The notes: generated by a model not told the origin, from the letters alone. A stretch of 64,000 nucleotides of DNA from Piscicola geometra (GCA_943735955.1 OX030957.1:6781801-6845800), one strand, 5' to 3'; counted from the first letter of the stretch, positions 1-16,830 are shown. Made by a program: numbers and translations.

Positions 1-372
1 TGTGGAAGGTGATGATGATGTTGGATAAAAGAGTGAGATGATTATCATCTTCATCTTCATCGTCGTCAACATCATCATCTTTATTGACATCATTATCATC
101 ATCATCATATGCTTGCTTCAAAATAAGCCAAAAGGTTAATTAATATGAAATAATGAACAAACTAGAGTCGCTCCAAGATTTTCGATTTCTGGAATTTTGT
201 AGCCTGATTTGAAGAGGTGGAAATAACTGAGAATTCCGAAAGAAAAAAACTTTTATACACAATTACAGATGAAAACAATTATTTAAAAAATACTAAATCC
301 CTTTTATTTTCATCATTTATATATATATTTATTTATTTATATCATCATCATCATCAAAGTGTATAGAAGAAC
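1..372. other. SNRPA1 intron 1 (partial), simple repeats
   Basis: Mostly ATC/GAT trinucleotide tracts (about 30-110 and 340-357) in AT-rich sequence. No coding exon is seen on either strand. Confidence 0.6.
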
Positions 373-458
373 AAGCCTCGGAGGTCGAGTTGGCGGTCCT
401 TGACAGGGTTGGTGTACTGGAAGGCCTGCTCGATCACGTCCTGACTCAGTTTCACCAT
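373..458 (-). CDS. SNRPA1: U2 snRNP protein A' (SNRPA1), first coding exon only
   Basis: Read on the minus strand from the ATG at 458, this exon encodes MVKLSQDVIEQAFQYTN followed by PVKDRQLDLRG, a clear match to the N-terminus of U2A' (human begins MVKL and has an ...RELDLRGYKIP stretch at the same place). U2A' is a leucine-rich-repeat protein that binds U2B'' and U2 snRNA stem-loop IV in the spliceosome. The rest of the gene lies off the left edge; nothing in 1-360 resembles the LRR exons. The donor is uncertain: reading on gives a stop a few codons later, so the exon must end near here, either with a weak GT (after 373) or with a GC donor (after 377). Identity is from family knowledge and the exon edge is inferred. 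Confidence 0.88.
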
Positions 459-5713
<5,255 letters not shown>

Positions 5714-5951
5714 TTTTTAGATTTTCAATTTATTTTTAACTACGATTTACTCTGTTTAGTGAAAAAGGGCCATTGACATTTAAGCGAGACTAAAAGTACA
5801 TTTAGATTAATAAATAACATTTAAAAATTATAAATATACAAATATTTTAACAAAACCATAATTATAATACCAAATGCTAAATTCTTAATTTTTTAATAAT
5901 TAATTAAAGAACTATAAATAAACATTTGCCTGCAAAAGTGTTACAAGCGTC

Positions 5952-7632
5952 TCAAACTGGCAATGATTGCTCTTTCAAAACGTTCCTCATTTTCACGACG
6001 AACAAATGCCATTCGTAATCATTGGCCACCTCAACCTTCTCCAAACTCTCCATCATTGCCACGTGTGGGTTGGTTTCTGTGGTATTGTATCGTCATTACC
6101 ATCATTAGTCATTACCTTCATCATCATCACCACCATTATATTTCAATCAATGACTTAAATATTTATATATATATATACCTTCTTTAAAATAATTCTCGTA
6201 TAAAGCAAAAAACCATTACAAGATTATATTAAATGATCGGTTGAGAATGTTAGTATGAAGGACCAATAGAAAGCAACCTTGCAGGATGAGGGAGGAGTGT
6301 GCCAGGAGCTTGTAGGTGACAGTAAAGGCCTTCAGTGGTTGGTTGAGGTCAATGTTCGTGAATGTGAAGGAGATTTTTTTCTCTGTGGGATGTGGTGGTG
6401 GTATTATGTTAGTTTGAGGTGTTTAACAACCACAAGTCTTTTGATCTATAAAGACTATATAGGTTTATTTATTTATTTATTATAAACTATAATAGTGTTA
6501 TCACATTAGTTTCAGGTAGTTTAACTACTTGAATGTTAGTACAAATTACAAGCCTGATGGATAAAACTACTATAGAAATAAATAAAGATTTCAAAAAAAC
6601 TAAATTTGCTGAAAAGACTTTCACTATTGCCAAAAGAAACCTTTCTGGTGCATGTGCACCTTGAGCGCCAACAACTCCTCCAGCCTCGCCAACTCACCCA
6701 CCGCGTTCACCACTCCACTCCGTCTCCTCTCTGATTGTTTGGAGTATACAAAGTTATAATTTATTATTGCAATTATAATGATAAAATCTTACAATTGTAA
6801 TTGCACAATTAATAATTACCATTGTAATTGTAATACAAAAGCAAAATGTAAGTCATGAAAAAAAAGTAGTTTGATTACAACTCTTTAAATAGCTTCACAA
6901 AAAGTTTTGCAATTTGAATTTAATTTAATTTAATCACCAACCTGCGTCTGAATGCTGAATTATTTTCTTCAAAACACATGAAATAATTTTTCCTTTTTGC
7001 TCATATCTTTAAAAATTTGATAGTCAAGAATTAAAATTTGGATTTAAAATTTAAAAGATATTATACCTTAATATCATATTTTAATAATATAAGTACTTTA
7101 TAATTTTTAAAAATTCCAATAAAATAAAAAGGCTTACCTGACTCTGTTCTCCTCAAGCAGTATTTCAAATCGAGGCAGAATAGCCCTTTCTGTTTGTCCA
7201 ATTGCTCTGTCATACTTTTTTATTTCTGTTTATATTTTTTAATTTGAATAAATTTATTGGAAATAAATAATATATAATAAAATAATTACCATTTTTGTAG
7301 TCATTTATTTTCTCATTTACTATATTTATTCCACTTTGTAGAGTTTCAACTTCTGTTTGAATAAATGAATATCAGTTCAAAAGCAATATTTTATTGTGAA
7401 TGAAAAATAAATATTGTTAAAAAATTGAACAACTTTTTGCATTTTCTTTCGCTTGAATATATGATTTCTCCTTTATTCTACTTAATATGTGGTTTTTATC
7501 ATCAAAACGAACACATGAGTTTTTGAAATTTACATTTATTGACGACTCAATACATTTTTCATCCTCATTTATTTTTTCATTACAATTATTTTTGAATTTT
7601 TTGCTTACGAAATTATGTATTCCAATATTCAT
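5952..7632 (-). CDS. SPC25: Kinetochore protein Spc25 (NDC80 complex)
   Basis: Six exons on the minus strand: 7632-7434, 7352-7290, 7225-7138, 6726-6641, 6382-6278, 6076-5952; phases agree and give 221 aa (human 224). The C-terminal RWD-like globular domain is diagnostic: EKKISFTFTNIDLNQPLKAF lines up with the human GEKLQFIFTNID region, followed by PHVAMMESLEKVEVANDYEW and a C-terminus VKMRNVLKEQSLPV. The N-terminal half is coiled-coil-like and poorly conserved, as in other Spc25 proteins. Spc25 pairs with Spc24 and anchors the Ndc80 complex to the inner kinetochore. The start is the ATG at 7632; a longer frame exists only by using TTG. The exon 1 donor (GTTGTT) is weak but in phase. Divergently transcribed from UMPS with 271 bp between the two starts. 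Confidence 0.92.
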
Positions 7633-7903
7633 TTTAAACAAATTCCCGCTCTTAATACTTTTCGAATATTTAAATAGAAATAATTCTGTATTTAAATTAT
7701 AAGTTTAAAAAAATTAAATGAATTTTTTAAATATTTTTTTCAAACTTATATATAACATAGATATCCTACAAACAACATGTAGTATACTATATCTATGTAT
7801 TTCAAATTATTATATTGCTTTCTATTCTTATACCTATAATAGTACGTGTCTAATATATATATTATTTCCCTATGGTTTATTTTATCACTAACACGCGAAA
7901 GAG
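7633..7903. promoter_or_regulatory. shared bidirectional promoter region SPC25/UMPS
   Basis: Only 271 AT-rich bases separate the ATG codons of two divergent housekeeping-type genes, so both promoters and 5' UTRs must lie here or overlap. No TATA box at a convincing distance is evident for either. The role is inferred from layout. Confidence 0.6.
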
Positions 7904-9048
7904 ATGGACCTTGAGGAATTAGCAAACCAACTGTATGATATTGGAGCTATCAAATTTGGAGATTTCAAATTAAAAAGTGGAATTTGGTCTCCATTTTACT
8001 TTGATCTTCGAGTTATAATTTCTTACCCAGAAATTTTGGTATGTAGTCCATTACTTCTCAATTCAAAATTTTGGCAAACAATCTATAAATAATATTTTGA
8101 TTGCCTGATACTGTTTGATTCTATTAAAAAATAGCGTTATCAAAGTTTAAAAAATTTTTTTTAGAAAAAAGTTTCTGAATGCCTGAGTGAAAAGGCTAAA
8201 GAATCTACATATAAATTCCAAAGAATATGTGGAGTTCCTTACACTGCTCTTCCTATTGCTACAGTAAGCATTGACCATTTGGCAATTTATATATTTTTCA
8301 ATAAAGAATACTTTTAAATTGTAGTTTAGAAAATAAAAAATGATTCCATCCAATAATTGAGCAGCTGATGAGTGTACAGAGAAACTGGCCAATGCTTCTC
8401 TGCAGGAAAGAGGCGAAGGACTACGGAACCAAGAAGATGATTGAGGGACACCACAACGAGGGCGAGTTATGATAGGAGTTGTCACCATACCCATAATTAA
8501 ATTGTTTAAGTTATTTTTAAAAAATTGCGTATTATGATAATGATAATGACTGGCATATTTGCGCTGACATTTGGTGCTTCATTGCAGGCGACATCTGCCT
8601 GGTGATTGAAGATGTCGTTTCCTCTGGCATGAGTATTCTGGAGACTGTGCAGGTGGTAATGTGTTCATGCATGCATGATTAATTACATTGATGGATGGAA
8701 TGTGTATGAATAATTACATAGGTGGATAGATAGAGGGAGGATGGAGGGGAAGTAAGAGGGTGGAGACTCTGATAAATCAATGAAACACATTTGGAAGACA
8801 AATGAATAAGTGAAAATAAAATTAGATCAAAGGCAATCTTACTTGACATATATATACAGTAGCAACAACACTACCATGCCAAATTCCACAGAGCCTCAAG
8901 CAGGTGGGGGTGGTGGTGAAGGATGCAGTGGTGTTGATGGACCGGCAACAGAATGGCAAGGACTACCTCTCCTCCAACGGAATCACCATGAACAGGTGGT
9001 TAACGTCATTTGCATTTCAGAGCCTGTTGTATTGATTGGAAGATTAAA

Positions 9049-9124
<76 letters not shown>

Positions 9125-12100
9125 CTCCATCCATTCATTACTCCTCCAATCTACTTCTACATTCATCTGTCCATAATTCCCCCCAACCAATCCAACCACG
9201 CCACTTTCAATCCATCCAACCACGCCACTTTCAATCCATCCAACCACACAACTTTCAATCCATCCAACCACAGCGTCTTCACCATCATGCAAATGGTGGG
9301 CATGTTTCTGAAGAATGGTCGCATGCAGCAGCAGGAGGTGGACAAGATTGCGAACTTTGTGGCACTCGTCAAAGAGGTCGACGCCAGCAAGAAGCAGGGC
9401 ATGGGCGATGCGAAGGGGCTCCTCAATGACAATGGACACAAGGTCAGGGCTAAAGTCTTCTCACACTTTTTCGTAATTCAACCTTTTGATGGCTGTCTCA
9501 ATACTCATCCATTATTTAACCTAATATACTCTTTTACTTCTTTCTATTCACTCACTATCCCGACCTTCTCTCACTCTGAACAGACGTTGACCTTCCGAGC
9601 GAGGCATGACCTTGTGACGCACCCCACCCTGAAGCGCCTCTTCGCTTCCATCGAGGACAAGCAGACGAACCTTTGTTTCTCCGCCGATGTTGCTTGCCCC
9701 AGGCAACTGCTCAAGGTGGGTGTGGTTGTGAGTGGTATGGGGGTAGTTGTGGTGATGGCTGTGGTGGTAGTGGATAGAAAAGAGGTTTTTTTTGTTTATT
9801 ATTTTTTCCCGTATGCATCGAACTCGTCGCAACATGAACTCGTCGAAACAAAAATTTTTGTGTGAATAAATATGATTATAAATACTTATTAATAGTGAAA
9901 TTGAAACTTACTCGTCGAAACAGGCTAAATGTCGGCTAAAATCGTCGAAACAATTTATTTAGATTCAAATTTGTGAATAAATCTGAATATGAATACTTAT
10001 TAATAGTGAAATTAAAACTTGTTCGTCGAAACAGGCTAAATGTAGGCTAACTTACTGGTCAAAACAAAATGTAAAAAAATTTTTTTTTAGCTTACATTTA
10101 GCCTGTTTCAACGCGTAAGTTTTAATTTCACTATTAATAAGTATGTATAATCATATTTATTCACAAAATTAAAATGTAAAAAAAAAATTGTTTCGACGAG
10201 TTCAATGCAATTCCTTTTTGCGATACTTGAAATTGAATTTTTCAGAAATCTTCAAATTTAAATAATAATAGTAATAATAACATTAATGTCAAAGAATAGC
10301 TTAATGCCAAGAATGATAACAGCGGCAATAATCAATTAGCCATGACCATCCCCATTAATAATAATAATTCAACACCCACACAACACCCACCTCGGCATCA
10401 ACCAGCTGGCAGACCAACTGGGGCCTCACATCTGCGTCTTGAAGACGCACATGGATGCTCTTGATGACGATACCGAAGGACTTTCCGCCAGCGAAGTGCT
10501 CGAGTCGTTGAGGAAGTTGGCCGAGAAACATAACTTCCTGCTCTTCGAAGACCGGTCGGTGTTGATGATGATGATGACAGTGGTGATGTTGTTGTGATAA
10601 TGATGATGAGGACAGTGCAATTGTGAGTATCGACTTTTCACGCACCACCCCTCCCAACCACAGCAAGTACGCAGACATAGGCAACACCGTCTCGAAGCAG
10701 TTTTCAGCGGGGGTGCATAGGGTGAACCAGTGGGCGCATCTGATCAACGCACACCTCCTGCCTGGCCCGGGTGTCTTGAGTGGTCTTAATAAGGTAGTTA
10801 TGTGGGATAGGATGGTTTTAGTAAGGTGGGTGACCAGGGATGGGATGGTTTCAGTGAAGTAACTGTGGGATAGAATGGTCTTCGTAAGTTATTTGTCGGG
10901 TGGGGTGGTTTCTTTATGCTGATCATTTCAATGAAGGCTTGAGTAGTGGGCTTGTGGCTTCGTTGGTTCCATGCGACGACACGGCGATGATGCCAAATGC
11001 TGCTGAGAAAGTGGTGCTCCCAACCATGCACTGTCATTTGTTATTGTTTTTTATATTGTACATCTTTCTATTATTGTATCTTTGACCATACTTTTTTTTT
11101 GTATTTTAGTTTTTATTCGTGTTTATTTTTATTTTTTCGTTTATTTTTTGTGTATAGCAAGGTTGGTGAGCATCCAGCCAGTTCAAACACTGGCTGCTGA
11201 AGTTTAGTTTTCAAACTGAGCTGTGTCGTCGTGCAAAAGAACGCATCATCGAGTTACTTTGCCACGTTTGTTTTACCGTTGTTTCAATCTTTTGAATACA
11301 CATCATCCTTTATTGCTTTCAATATGATGGTGGTGATTATCATGGTGGTGGTTGAGATGCTTACATTTTAAAAATAGCGGGAGTGTTATTCTGTATTTAT
11401 GATTGACACCTTAATCGTTTCTTTATCTCACTCTCCTTCTTTTCCTTCTCCTCTTCTTCTTCCACCTCTCCAACGGCGATGATGACAATTGCACCTGAGA
11501 AGAGATGCTCCACTCCCACACACCTATCTCTTCTATATTGTTCTTTATTGAATATTATTGTTTATTGTTACTTAAAGAATATTTCATTGATTTTTTTATA
11601 TAAGTTATTGTAGACTTTCACTTTTATTTTTAGTTTGGTGCATTCCTAATCTATTGTGGGCTGTGCAGGACTGGTGTGAGCATCCGACTGGTTATCGACC
11701 GGTTGCTGAAGTTTAGTTTTCAAACTGAGCCGTTTCTTCTTTCCCTCTTTCTTTCCCTTCTCCTTGACACAATTACCCTTTGAGCCATCTGGGCAATCAC
11801 TCTCTCACTACTCACTTAAATAGTTTCTAGGGTTGAAATAGTGCACGCACTTAAATACACACACACACAGGTGAACAAGATGAGTGGGTGCTTGTTGGTG
11901 GCAGAGATGTCCACAGCTGACAACCTGATCACGCCTGATTACACCAAAGGTATCACTACTCGCTTCATACCATCTTTTCATATATTTATTTATTTATTTA
12001 TTTATAAATTATTAGGAAATGAATTACCAGTAAGCACCTTAATTATTAATTAAAGCTCACCATGGCTACCACCACCACCACGATCACTACCACACATACA

Positions 12101-12744
12101 GCGGTGGTGAAGATGGCGGAGGAGCACAGGGACTTCGTGGTGGGCTTCATCAGTCAGAAGAGGCTGACTCTCGATCCGAACTTCGTGCACTTCACTCCAG
12201 GCGCGTCTCCTGACTGCACATCACCTCATTAAAATATTGCTATTTATTCTACTCTGTTCATATCAACCCTTCATCCGTTGAGAATCTTTTCACTTGCAAA
12301 TTTACTTTTTATTTATTTTTCGTTTGTTACATTACGTTAATTAACGTTACTTTTCATGAGTATTCATTTATTACGTCACTTGTGTTTCTATCGTTGTGGT
12401 TATTAGCATCACCATCACCAGGCGTTAACTCTACCGCGAAGAGCGACTGTCTCGGCCAGCAGTACAACACGCCGTCTGACGTCATCGAGGGCAGGGGCGC
12501 TGACGTCATAATCGTGGGGAGGGGCATCACTGAGGCGGAAGATCCTGTGCAGGTGGGGGGAGGGTTGCTGTGCTTGTTTGGTTTTGGTGGTGGTTGTTGG
12601 GGTGAAATAAAATATACATTTTCTTTATTCAGTCGTCCGTGCATTTATTCAAAAGTGGAATTTGTTTGTCTTAATATCTCTTCCCAGGCTGCCAAGGACT
12701 ACGCCAGAGAAGCCTACACAGCATATCAGCGCCTGACCTCCTGA
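7904..12744 (+). CDS. UMPS: Uridine 5'-monophosphate synthase (OPRT + OMP decarboxylase)
   Basis: Thirteen exons: 7904-8038, 8165-8263, 8365-8461, 8588-8652, 8892-8995, 9274-9442, 9584-9715, 10406-10554, 10664-10793, 11871-11949, 12102-12200, 12422-12552, 12688-12744; total 481 aa (human 480), all in phase. The orotate phosphoribosyltransferase half has [23 protein letters not shown] and the PRPP loop [15 protein letters not shown] (about residues 116-130). The OMP decarboxylase half has [17 protein letters not shown], the catalytic D-R-K-Y-A-A/D-type motif [11 protein letters not shown] (D316, K318, D321), AEMSTAD, HFTPG and DIIIVGRGI-like DVIIVGRGI. It makes UMP from orotate and PRPP, the last two steps of de novo pyrimidine synthesis, in the cytosol. 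Introns 3 and 11 begin with GC instead of GT. Introns carry an ATCT array, a foldback element and two copies of a dispersed repeat. Confidence 0.98.
8462..8587 (+). other. GC-AG intron (UMPS intron 3)
   Basis: The donor reads AGG|GCGAGT and the acceptor TTGCAG. Only this junction joins the [11 protein letters not shown] exon to [10 protein letters not shown] in phase; the nearby GT two bases downstream gives a frameshift. Confidence 0.8.
9049..9123. repeat. (ATCT)n microsatellite, UMPS intron 5
   Basis: About 19 tetranucleotide copies. A following stretch (9190-9265) repeats a CAATCCATCCAACCACR unit three to four times just before the exon 6 acceptor. Confidence 0.96.
9814..10209. mobile_element. 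foldback / MITE-like element in UMPS intron 7
   Basis: The left end TGCATCGAACTCGTCGCAACA and the reverse complement of the right end TGCATTGAACTCGTCGAAACA match at 19 of 21 bases. The inverted arms continue inward (ATACTTATTAATAGTGAAATT, then GAAACAGGCTAAATG). The left half also contains a direct duplication of about 130 bp. There is no ORF. I see no clear target-site duplication. Confidence 0.75.
10978..11240 (+). repeat. dispersed repeat, copy A (UMPS intron 9)
   Basis: Starts near CGGCGATGATG and ends with GCTGAAGTTTAGTTTTCAAA then CTGAGC. The same landmarks recur in the same order at 11474-11740. Confidence 0.6.
11474..11740 (+). repeat. dispersed repeat, copy B (UMPS intron 9)
   Basis: Diverged direct copy of 10978-11240. 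It shares the CGGCGATGATG start, a TTATTG-rich middle, a GTGAGCATCC block and the GAAGTTTAGTTTTCAAACTG end. Confidence 0.6.
12201..12421 (+). other. GC-AG intron (UMPS intron 11)
   Basis: The donor reads CCAG|GCGCGT. Joining it to CCAG|GCGTTA restores [19 protein letters not shown] in phase; no GT donor in reach does. Confidence 0.75.
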
Positions 12745-13003
12745 AGCAGACGCCTCTGTAACACCATCATCATCACCATAGTTCCGTCACTTCATACTAA
12801 CAGTAGTGTATTACTAGTCTCCGTTAACCCTTAATGTCTTCACCAAATCGTTGTTTTTGTTCTTTAATATAGTTTTTCTCATGAAAATTTGATCGATTTA
12901 AAAGTTAATATTGTTTCATAATATCAGAGAAAGTGGGCTTAAGGTTAATCAACACCATCATCATTTGCAATATCAAAGATTTTAAAAATCATTAATTCAT
13001 TTA

Positions 13004-13009
13004 AATAAA
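13004..13009 (+). terminator. possible poly(A) signal of UMPS
   Basis: AATAAA 260 bp after the UMPS stop, in AT-rich sequence. It is one of several possible sites. Confidence 0.35.
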
Positions 13010-13326
13010 CTTTTTTTAATTTTCATATCTTTTAAAGATATTAAGAAAAACCATTTTCTTGGTTTTAATTCATGTTTCAAAATAGCTCCAGGTAATCACT
13101 CCACATTTTGTTTTTTTTTATAAATTATATGAGAGTACAATGCAGACCTTCCTGTTGCCAAACTTCCATGTCACAACTTGTGAACTGGAAAACGAGATTA
13201 GGCTTTTTGTAGTTCCTTGCTCCAGAATCAAAGGTCGGGTTCATAGGCCATATGGAATAATAAAAATAAAACTATGTGAAATAACAAATGCAAATTGGGC
13301 CATGTAATACTGCCGTCGTCTCAATC

Positions 13327-13390
13327 TATATAAGGGAGAGAAAGACAAACTATGGACCGTTAAACCAAGTGTTTAACATCCATACTCAAG
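13327..13390 (+). promoter_or_regulatory. TATA box and short 5' UTR exon of the AChBP-like gene
   Basis: TATATAAG lies at 13327-13334. A start about 25-30 bp downstream would make a noncoding exon of about 30 bp ending at CTCAAG|GTAACC (donor at 13391). The acceptor TTCCAG at 13490 then puts the ATG first in the next exon. This is inferred from signals alone. Confidence 0.55.
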
Positions 13391-13490
13391 GTAACCTTAG
13401 ATTCAATATTAATATTTATTTTAACATAATTTTTGTTTTTTTATTGCGAAAATAATTTGGCCCACAAGCTCATTCTAACTCAGCTTCCAG

Positions 13491-15736
13491 ATGCAGTCTT
13501 ACGCTTGTGTTTTGGTGCTGCTTCTGGCGATTGTTAGTTTACTTTTAACAATTATTTATCTATCTGAATCATTTCCAATTTCTCAATTGCTAATCTCATT
13601 TGTCTGATGGCTACTCACAAAGCTCATAAAACTTGTTACACATCTACACTCAAAAGGGGCTAGAAAAATGCCATCTCCCACTTACCACCTTCATTATCTT
13701 TCACTTGTACCTCCCACTCTCACTATCTTCCGCCAACACCACTTTTTACCATCTTCTATATTCCACTCTCACCTTCTCCAGGCTTCGTCATACTCCAGCA
13801 GCGTTGTCGACAGAACGAGGCTGTATAATGACCTTTTCCAAGACTACCACCAAGTGCGTTTGCATTCACCACCCGCCAATTATATCAGCCACCACCCAAT
13901 CAAACCAATCCCACCTCAGAGCATTCATCAACCACAACCACCATCAACACTGCAATATCCCTCAATTCCAATTAAATCCCAACCTCCTTCCATCCATTCT
14001 CAAAGCATCTTCCCACCAACCTCTTCTACAGCTGACTCCCCCAACGAACAGGAGCGTCTCCTTCTCGGTCGCTCTGCAGTGTGGCAACTTCTGCCCCCTC
14101 AGCAAGCGAGCGTGGACCGTTGCCTTCGAGAAATACGTGCGTGCGTTCTAATAAATATTTCATCGAGTTATGCTTGTTTTTTGTCGCATAATGCATTTCA
14201 TGTAAATCCATTCAAATAATTATATTCGATTTTAGTTTGGATATATTTAAACGGATATTTAAGAGATAAAAATTTTATTGATTTAAACACCCAAACTAAA
14301 CATATACACTTGACAGCATTAATAATTCAATCGCTTTCTTGGGTGCGCTTTATACATGGTGTTTTACGGTACTTTCTTCTCGCCAGGAGTGGACAGATGA
14401 CCGTCTTTCCTGGGAGCCTGCCAAGTACGGAGGCGTCGAATTGATCAGAGTGCCAGCAGATGTGCTCGTCAAGCCTGACATCCTCCTCTTCAACACGTCA
14501 GATCGCATTTGGAACAATATTAATCGAGTCTTAATCGATTATAATAACCAAAAGAAAGCTTTGGGCGACCAGCAAAAAATATTTTTATTTTTATTTAATC
14601 ATCAATTTATATTATTTAAAGCAAAGTTTAAAAAATATTTTTCTCAATTCTCCAACACAGGATCGAGCCAGATTACGACAGAGGCGACGTGTTGGCAATC
14701 GTGGCAAGCGACGGAACAGTCAGTTCATTCTTGCTCAATAATTTCCACATAAGCTACGACCACATAAGCTGCGACCACATAAGCTACGTCTTCTGGGTGT
14801 TCCAAGCATTCTAACGAATTGATCACGGCTTCTTTAGTTCAAATTGGTCTTGGAGCACTTTTGGGCATGCGTCACTTGAAAAAAATCTTTTCTTGCATTT
14901 TATGGAAAATAAAAAGAATTAAAACTTGCAGATTCATCATCAAACATTTCTAAACAATTTCATCAACCTAGCATTCCATCGCAGGTGTACTGGCAGCCTC
15001 CAGTGCTTTACGAAACATTTTGTGACGTCACAGCCACCAGTGCCACGTGTGTTTACAAGTGAGTGATTCTTTGGCAGATCACCGTCTCATTTCTATGCCA
15101 CCATCACTAATCAGAAAACACATCTAACAACCTTTGGGACGCTAAAAAAATGTGATTTTTAATATTTTTCAAATTAAAAAAAATTATTTTTACACATATC
15201 CAAAAGTATTTTTGTGAAGCTATTACTTCTCTCCGTACAGTCTGGGCTCTTGGGTGCACAGCTACGATGAACTGCATCTTAGGATCGAAGGAAAGGGTGC
15301 GACATTGGAAGAATATGATGGAAGTTGTCCATTCTTGGCCGAGGTAGGAATATAAAATAATATGAATACGTAAATAAGGATGTGGTCTTGAAACCCTCCG
15401 AGTTTACATCACGTTAATAATACTCTTCATTGTTTTGTGAATAATATTAATACTTTATGGACCATTTAATTAATTATCTATTAATTAATATTATCGCTTA
15501 TTCTCATGCGTTTCTCCATAGGCTAAATCTCTATCGCATGTTCTAGCTTTACCAAAGTTATATCATCTTGTCAATTGAATTCATATTTTGATACAGAAAG
15601 CTAATTTATTCTGAAATAGATCGAAAAAGGAGAGCTCATGATGAACAAGTACCCAGAGAGTCCAGACGATTGGGCAGTGTTGCATCTCCAGGTCAAGTAT
15701 TTGGAAAACCCTGACTTCTACAAGCCTGTGCTTTAA
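13491..15736 (+). CDS. Secreted acetylcholine-binding-protein-like (Cys-loop ligand-binding domain, no TM region)
   Basis: Eight exons: 13491-13532, 13782-13853, 14032-14136, 14387-14496, 14661-14718, 14985-15058, 15241-15343, 15620-15736; all phases agree, 226 aa (Lymnaea AChBP about 229 with signal). Residues 1-20 form a signal peptide (MQSYACVLVLLLAI...). The Cys-loop receptor fold is seen in RTRLYNDLFQDYHQ (helix 1), SVSFSVALQ, a loop-D-like W66, DDRLSWEPAKYGGV, ADVLVKPDILLFNT, VYWQPPVLYE, the Cys pair C142/C151 and LGSW (loop B W158). The protein ends after the ligand-binding domain with no membrane helices, so it is a soluble binding protein and not a channel. It is odd in having only 8 residues between the loop cysteines and no vicinal CC in loop C, so nicotinic ligand binding is doubtful. 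A further pair, C55/C59, is unusual. AATAAA overlaps the stop codon. Confidence 0.87.
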
Positions 15737-15741
15737 ATAAA
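15736..15741 (+). terminator. poly(A) signal overlapping the AChBP-like stop
   Basis: The TAA stop runs directly into AATAAA, implying a very short 3' UTR if used. Confidence 0.45.
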
Positions 15742-16377
15742 CTAATTTAATTTAATGTGACTTTTAATGTTGAAAGCCGTACAAAAGTTTATGCTCAAGA
15801 TTATTGAAGAATACACGTGTGGTTTAAATTTCTCGAAAGCAGCCACTGTCCATGAATATTAAACAGCGAGTAAAGGCAAAAAATAATTCTAAAAATATTA
15901 TTTTAAAAATACGATTCTCAAAATATTCAAAAAACGAATACAAACACTGGCAATGGAATTAAATACAAAAAGAGAAGGCATTGGAATGAAGGCTGGCCTC
16001 TAGTGAGGCGTGAGCGGTATGCTGTGTTGGGTTCCTCAACTTATAAATAAGTTCTCGATGGCGTCTCAAGGGCATTTCAAGTGATGTGTATCAATAGACG
16101 TTGAAAAGTGCATTGAGAAATTCGACATCATCATCATTGCCATTCAGCATATGTACACAATTATGACGTAGTTTTCTTTCTCGTCATGGTGCCACTTGAA
16201 CAGTCGTCACAATCACTCAGCTAATTACCTTAAAGCACTGCACTGCCATTGAGCTGTGTTGTGGTGACTGCCTTTATAATATCATGAATATGTATTAGCA
16301 AGAGTCGTCGTCACAGCCGCACAATGATTCAATAGTTTCCGTTAAAAGAAAAGTGACACTGATCAAAGAAAGCCTTG

Positions 16378-16531
16378 GAATTCATTAGAAATTCATTAGA
16401 CATTCATTTTGAATTCATTGGACATTTATTTTGCATTCATTTGCATTCATTAAAAATTCATTCTTCATTCATTAGACATTCATTTTGCATTCATTAGGCA
16501 TTTATTTTGCATTCATTAAATATTCATAGAA
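16378..16531. repeat. imperfect ATTCATTWNRCATTCATT repeats
   Basis: The word ATTCATT recurs every 10-14 bases with TTGCATTCATTAGACATTCA-like units; about ten degenerate copies. Confidence 0.75.
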
Positions 16532-16830
16532 CAAGAAATCAAAAGAGAATGATAACGTTTTTATGTCGCTAGGTAATACTTTAAAGGGCGAACAAGAGTA
16601 GTAATAGTAGTTCTAATGGTAACAATGGCAATGGTTCATCATAATAAACCAGAAGAGTTATTAAGAATTCAAAATTAAACACATCCGATGAAGACAATCT
16701 CACCGACAAGAACGATTAAATTATTATTATTTAATTATTTTATTGTTATTATTGTTATTATTAGTGTAACATTATTATTATTAACAAACACTCGATGATA
16801 GGATTGCACTGGATGGCGAACCGCAAATAA

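Noticed and set aside
8810..9865. 351-codon plus-strand ORF overlapping UMPS
   Set aside because: It reads through UMPS exon 6 and parts of exons 5 and 7 in mixed frames and across introns, including the ATCT array. Splicing with matched phases gives the full 481-residue UMPS instead.
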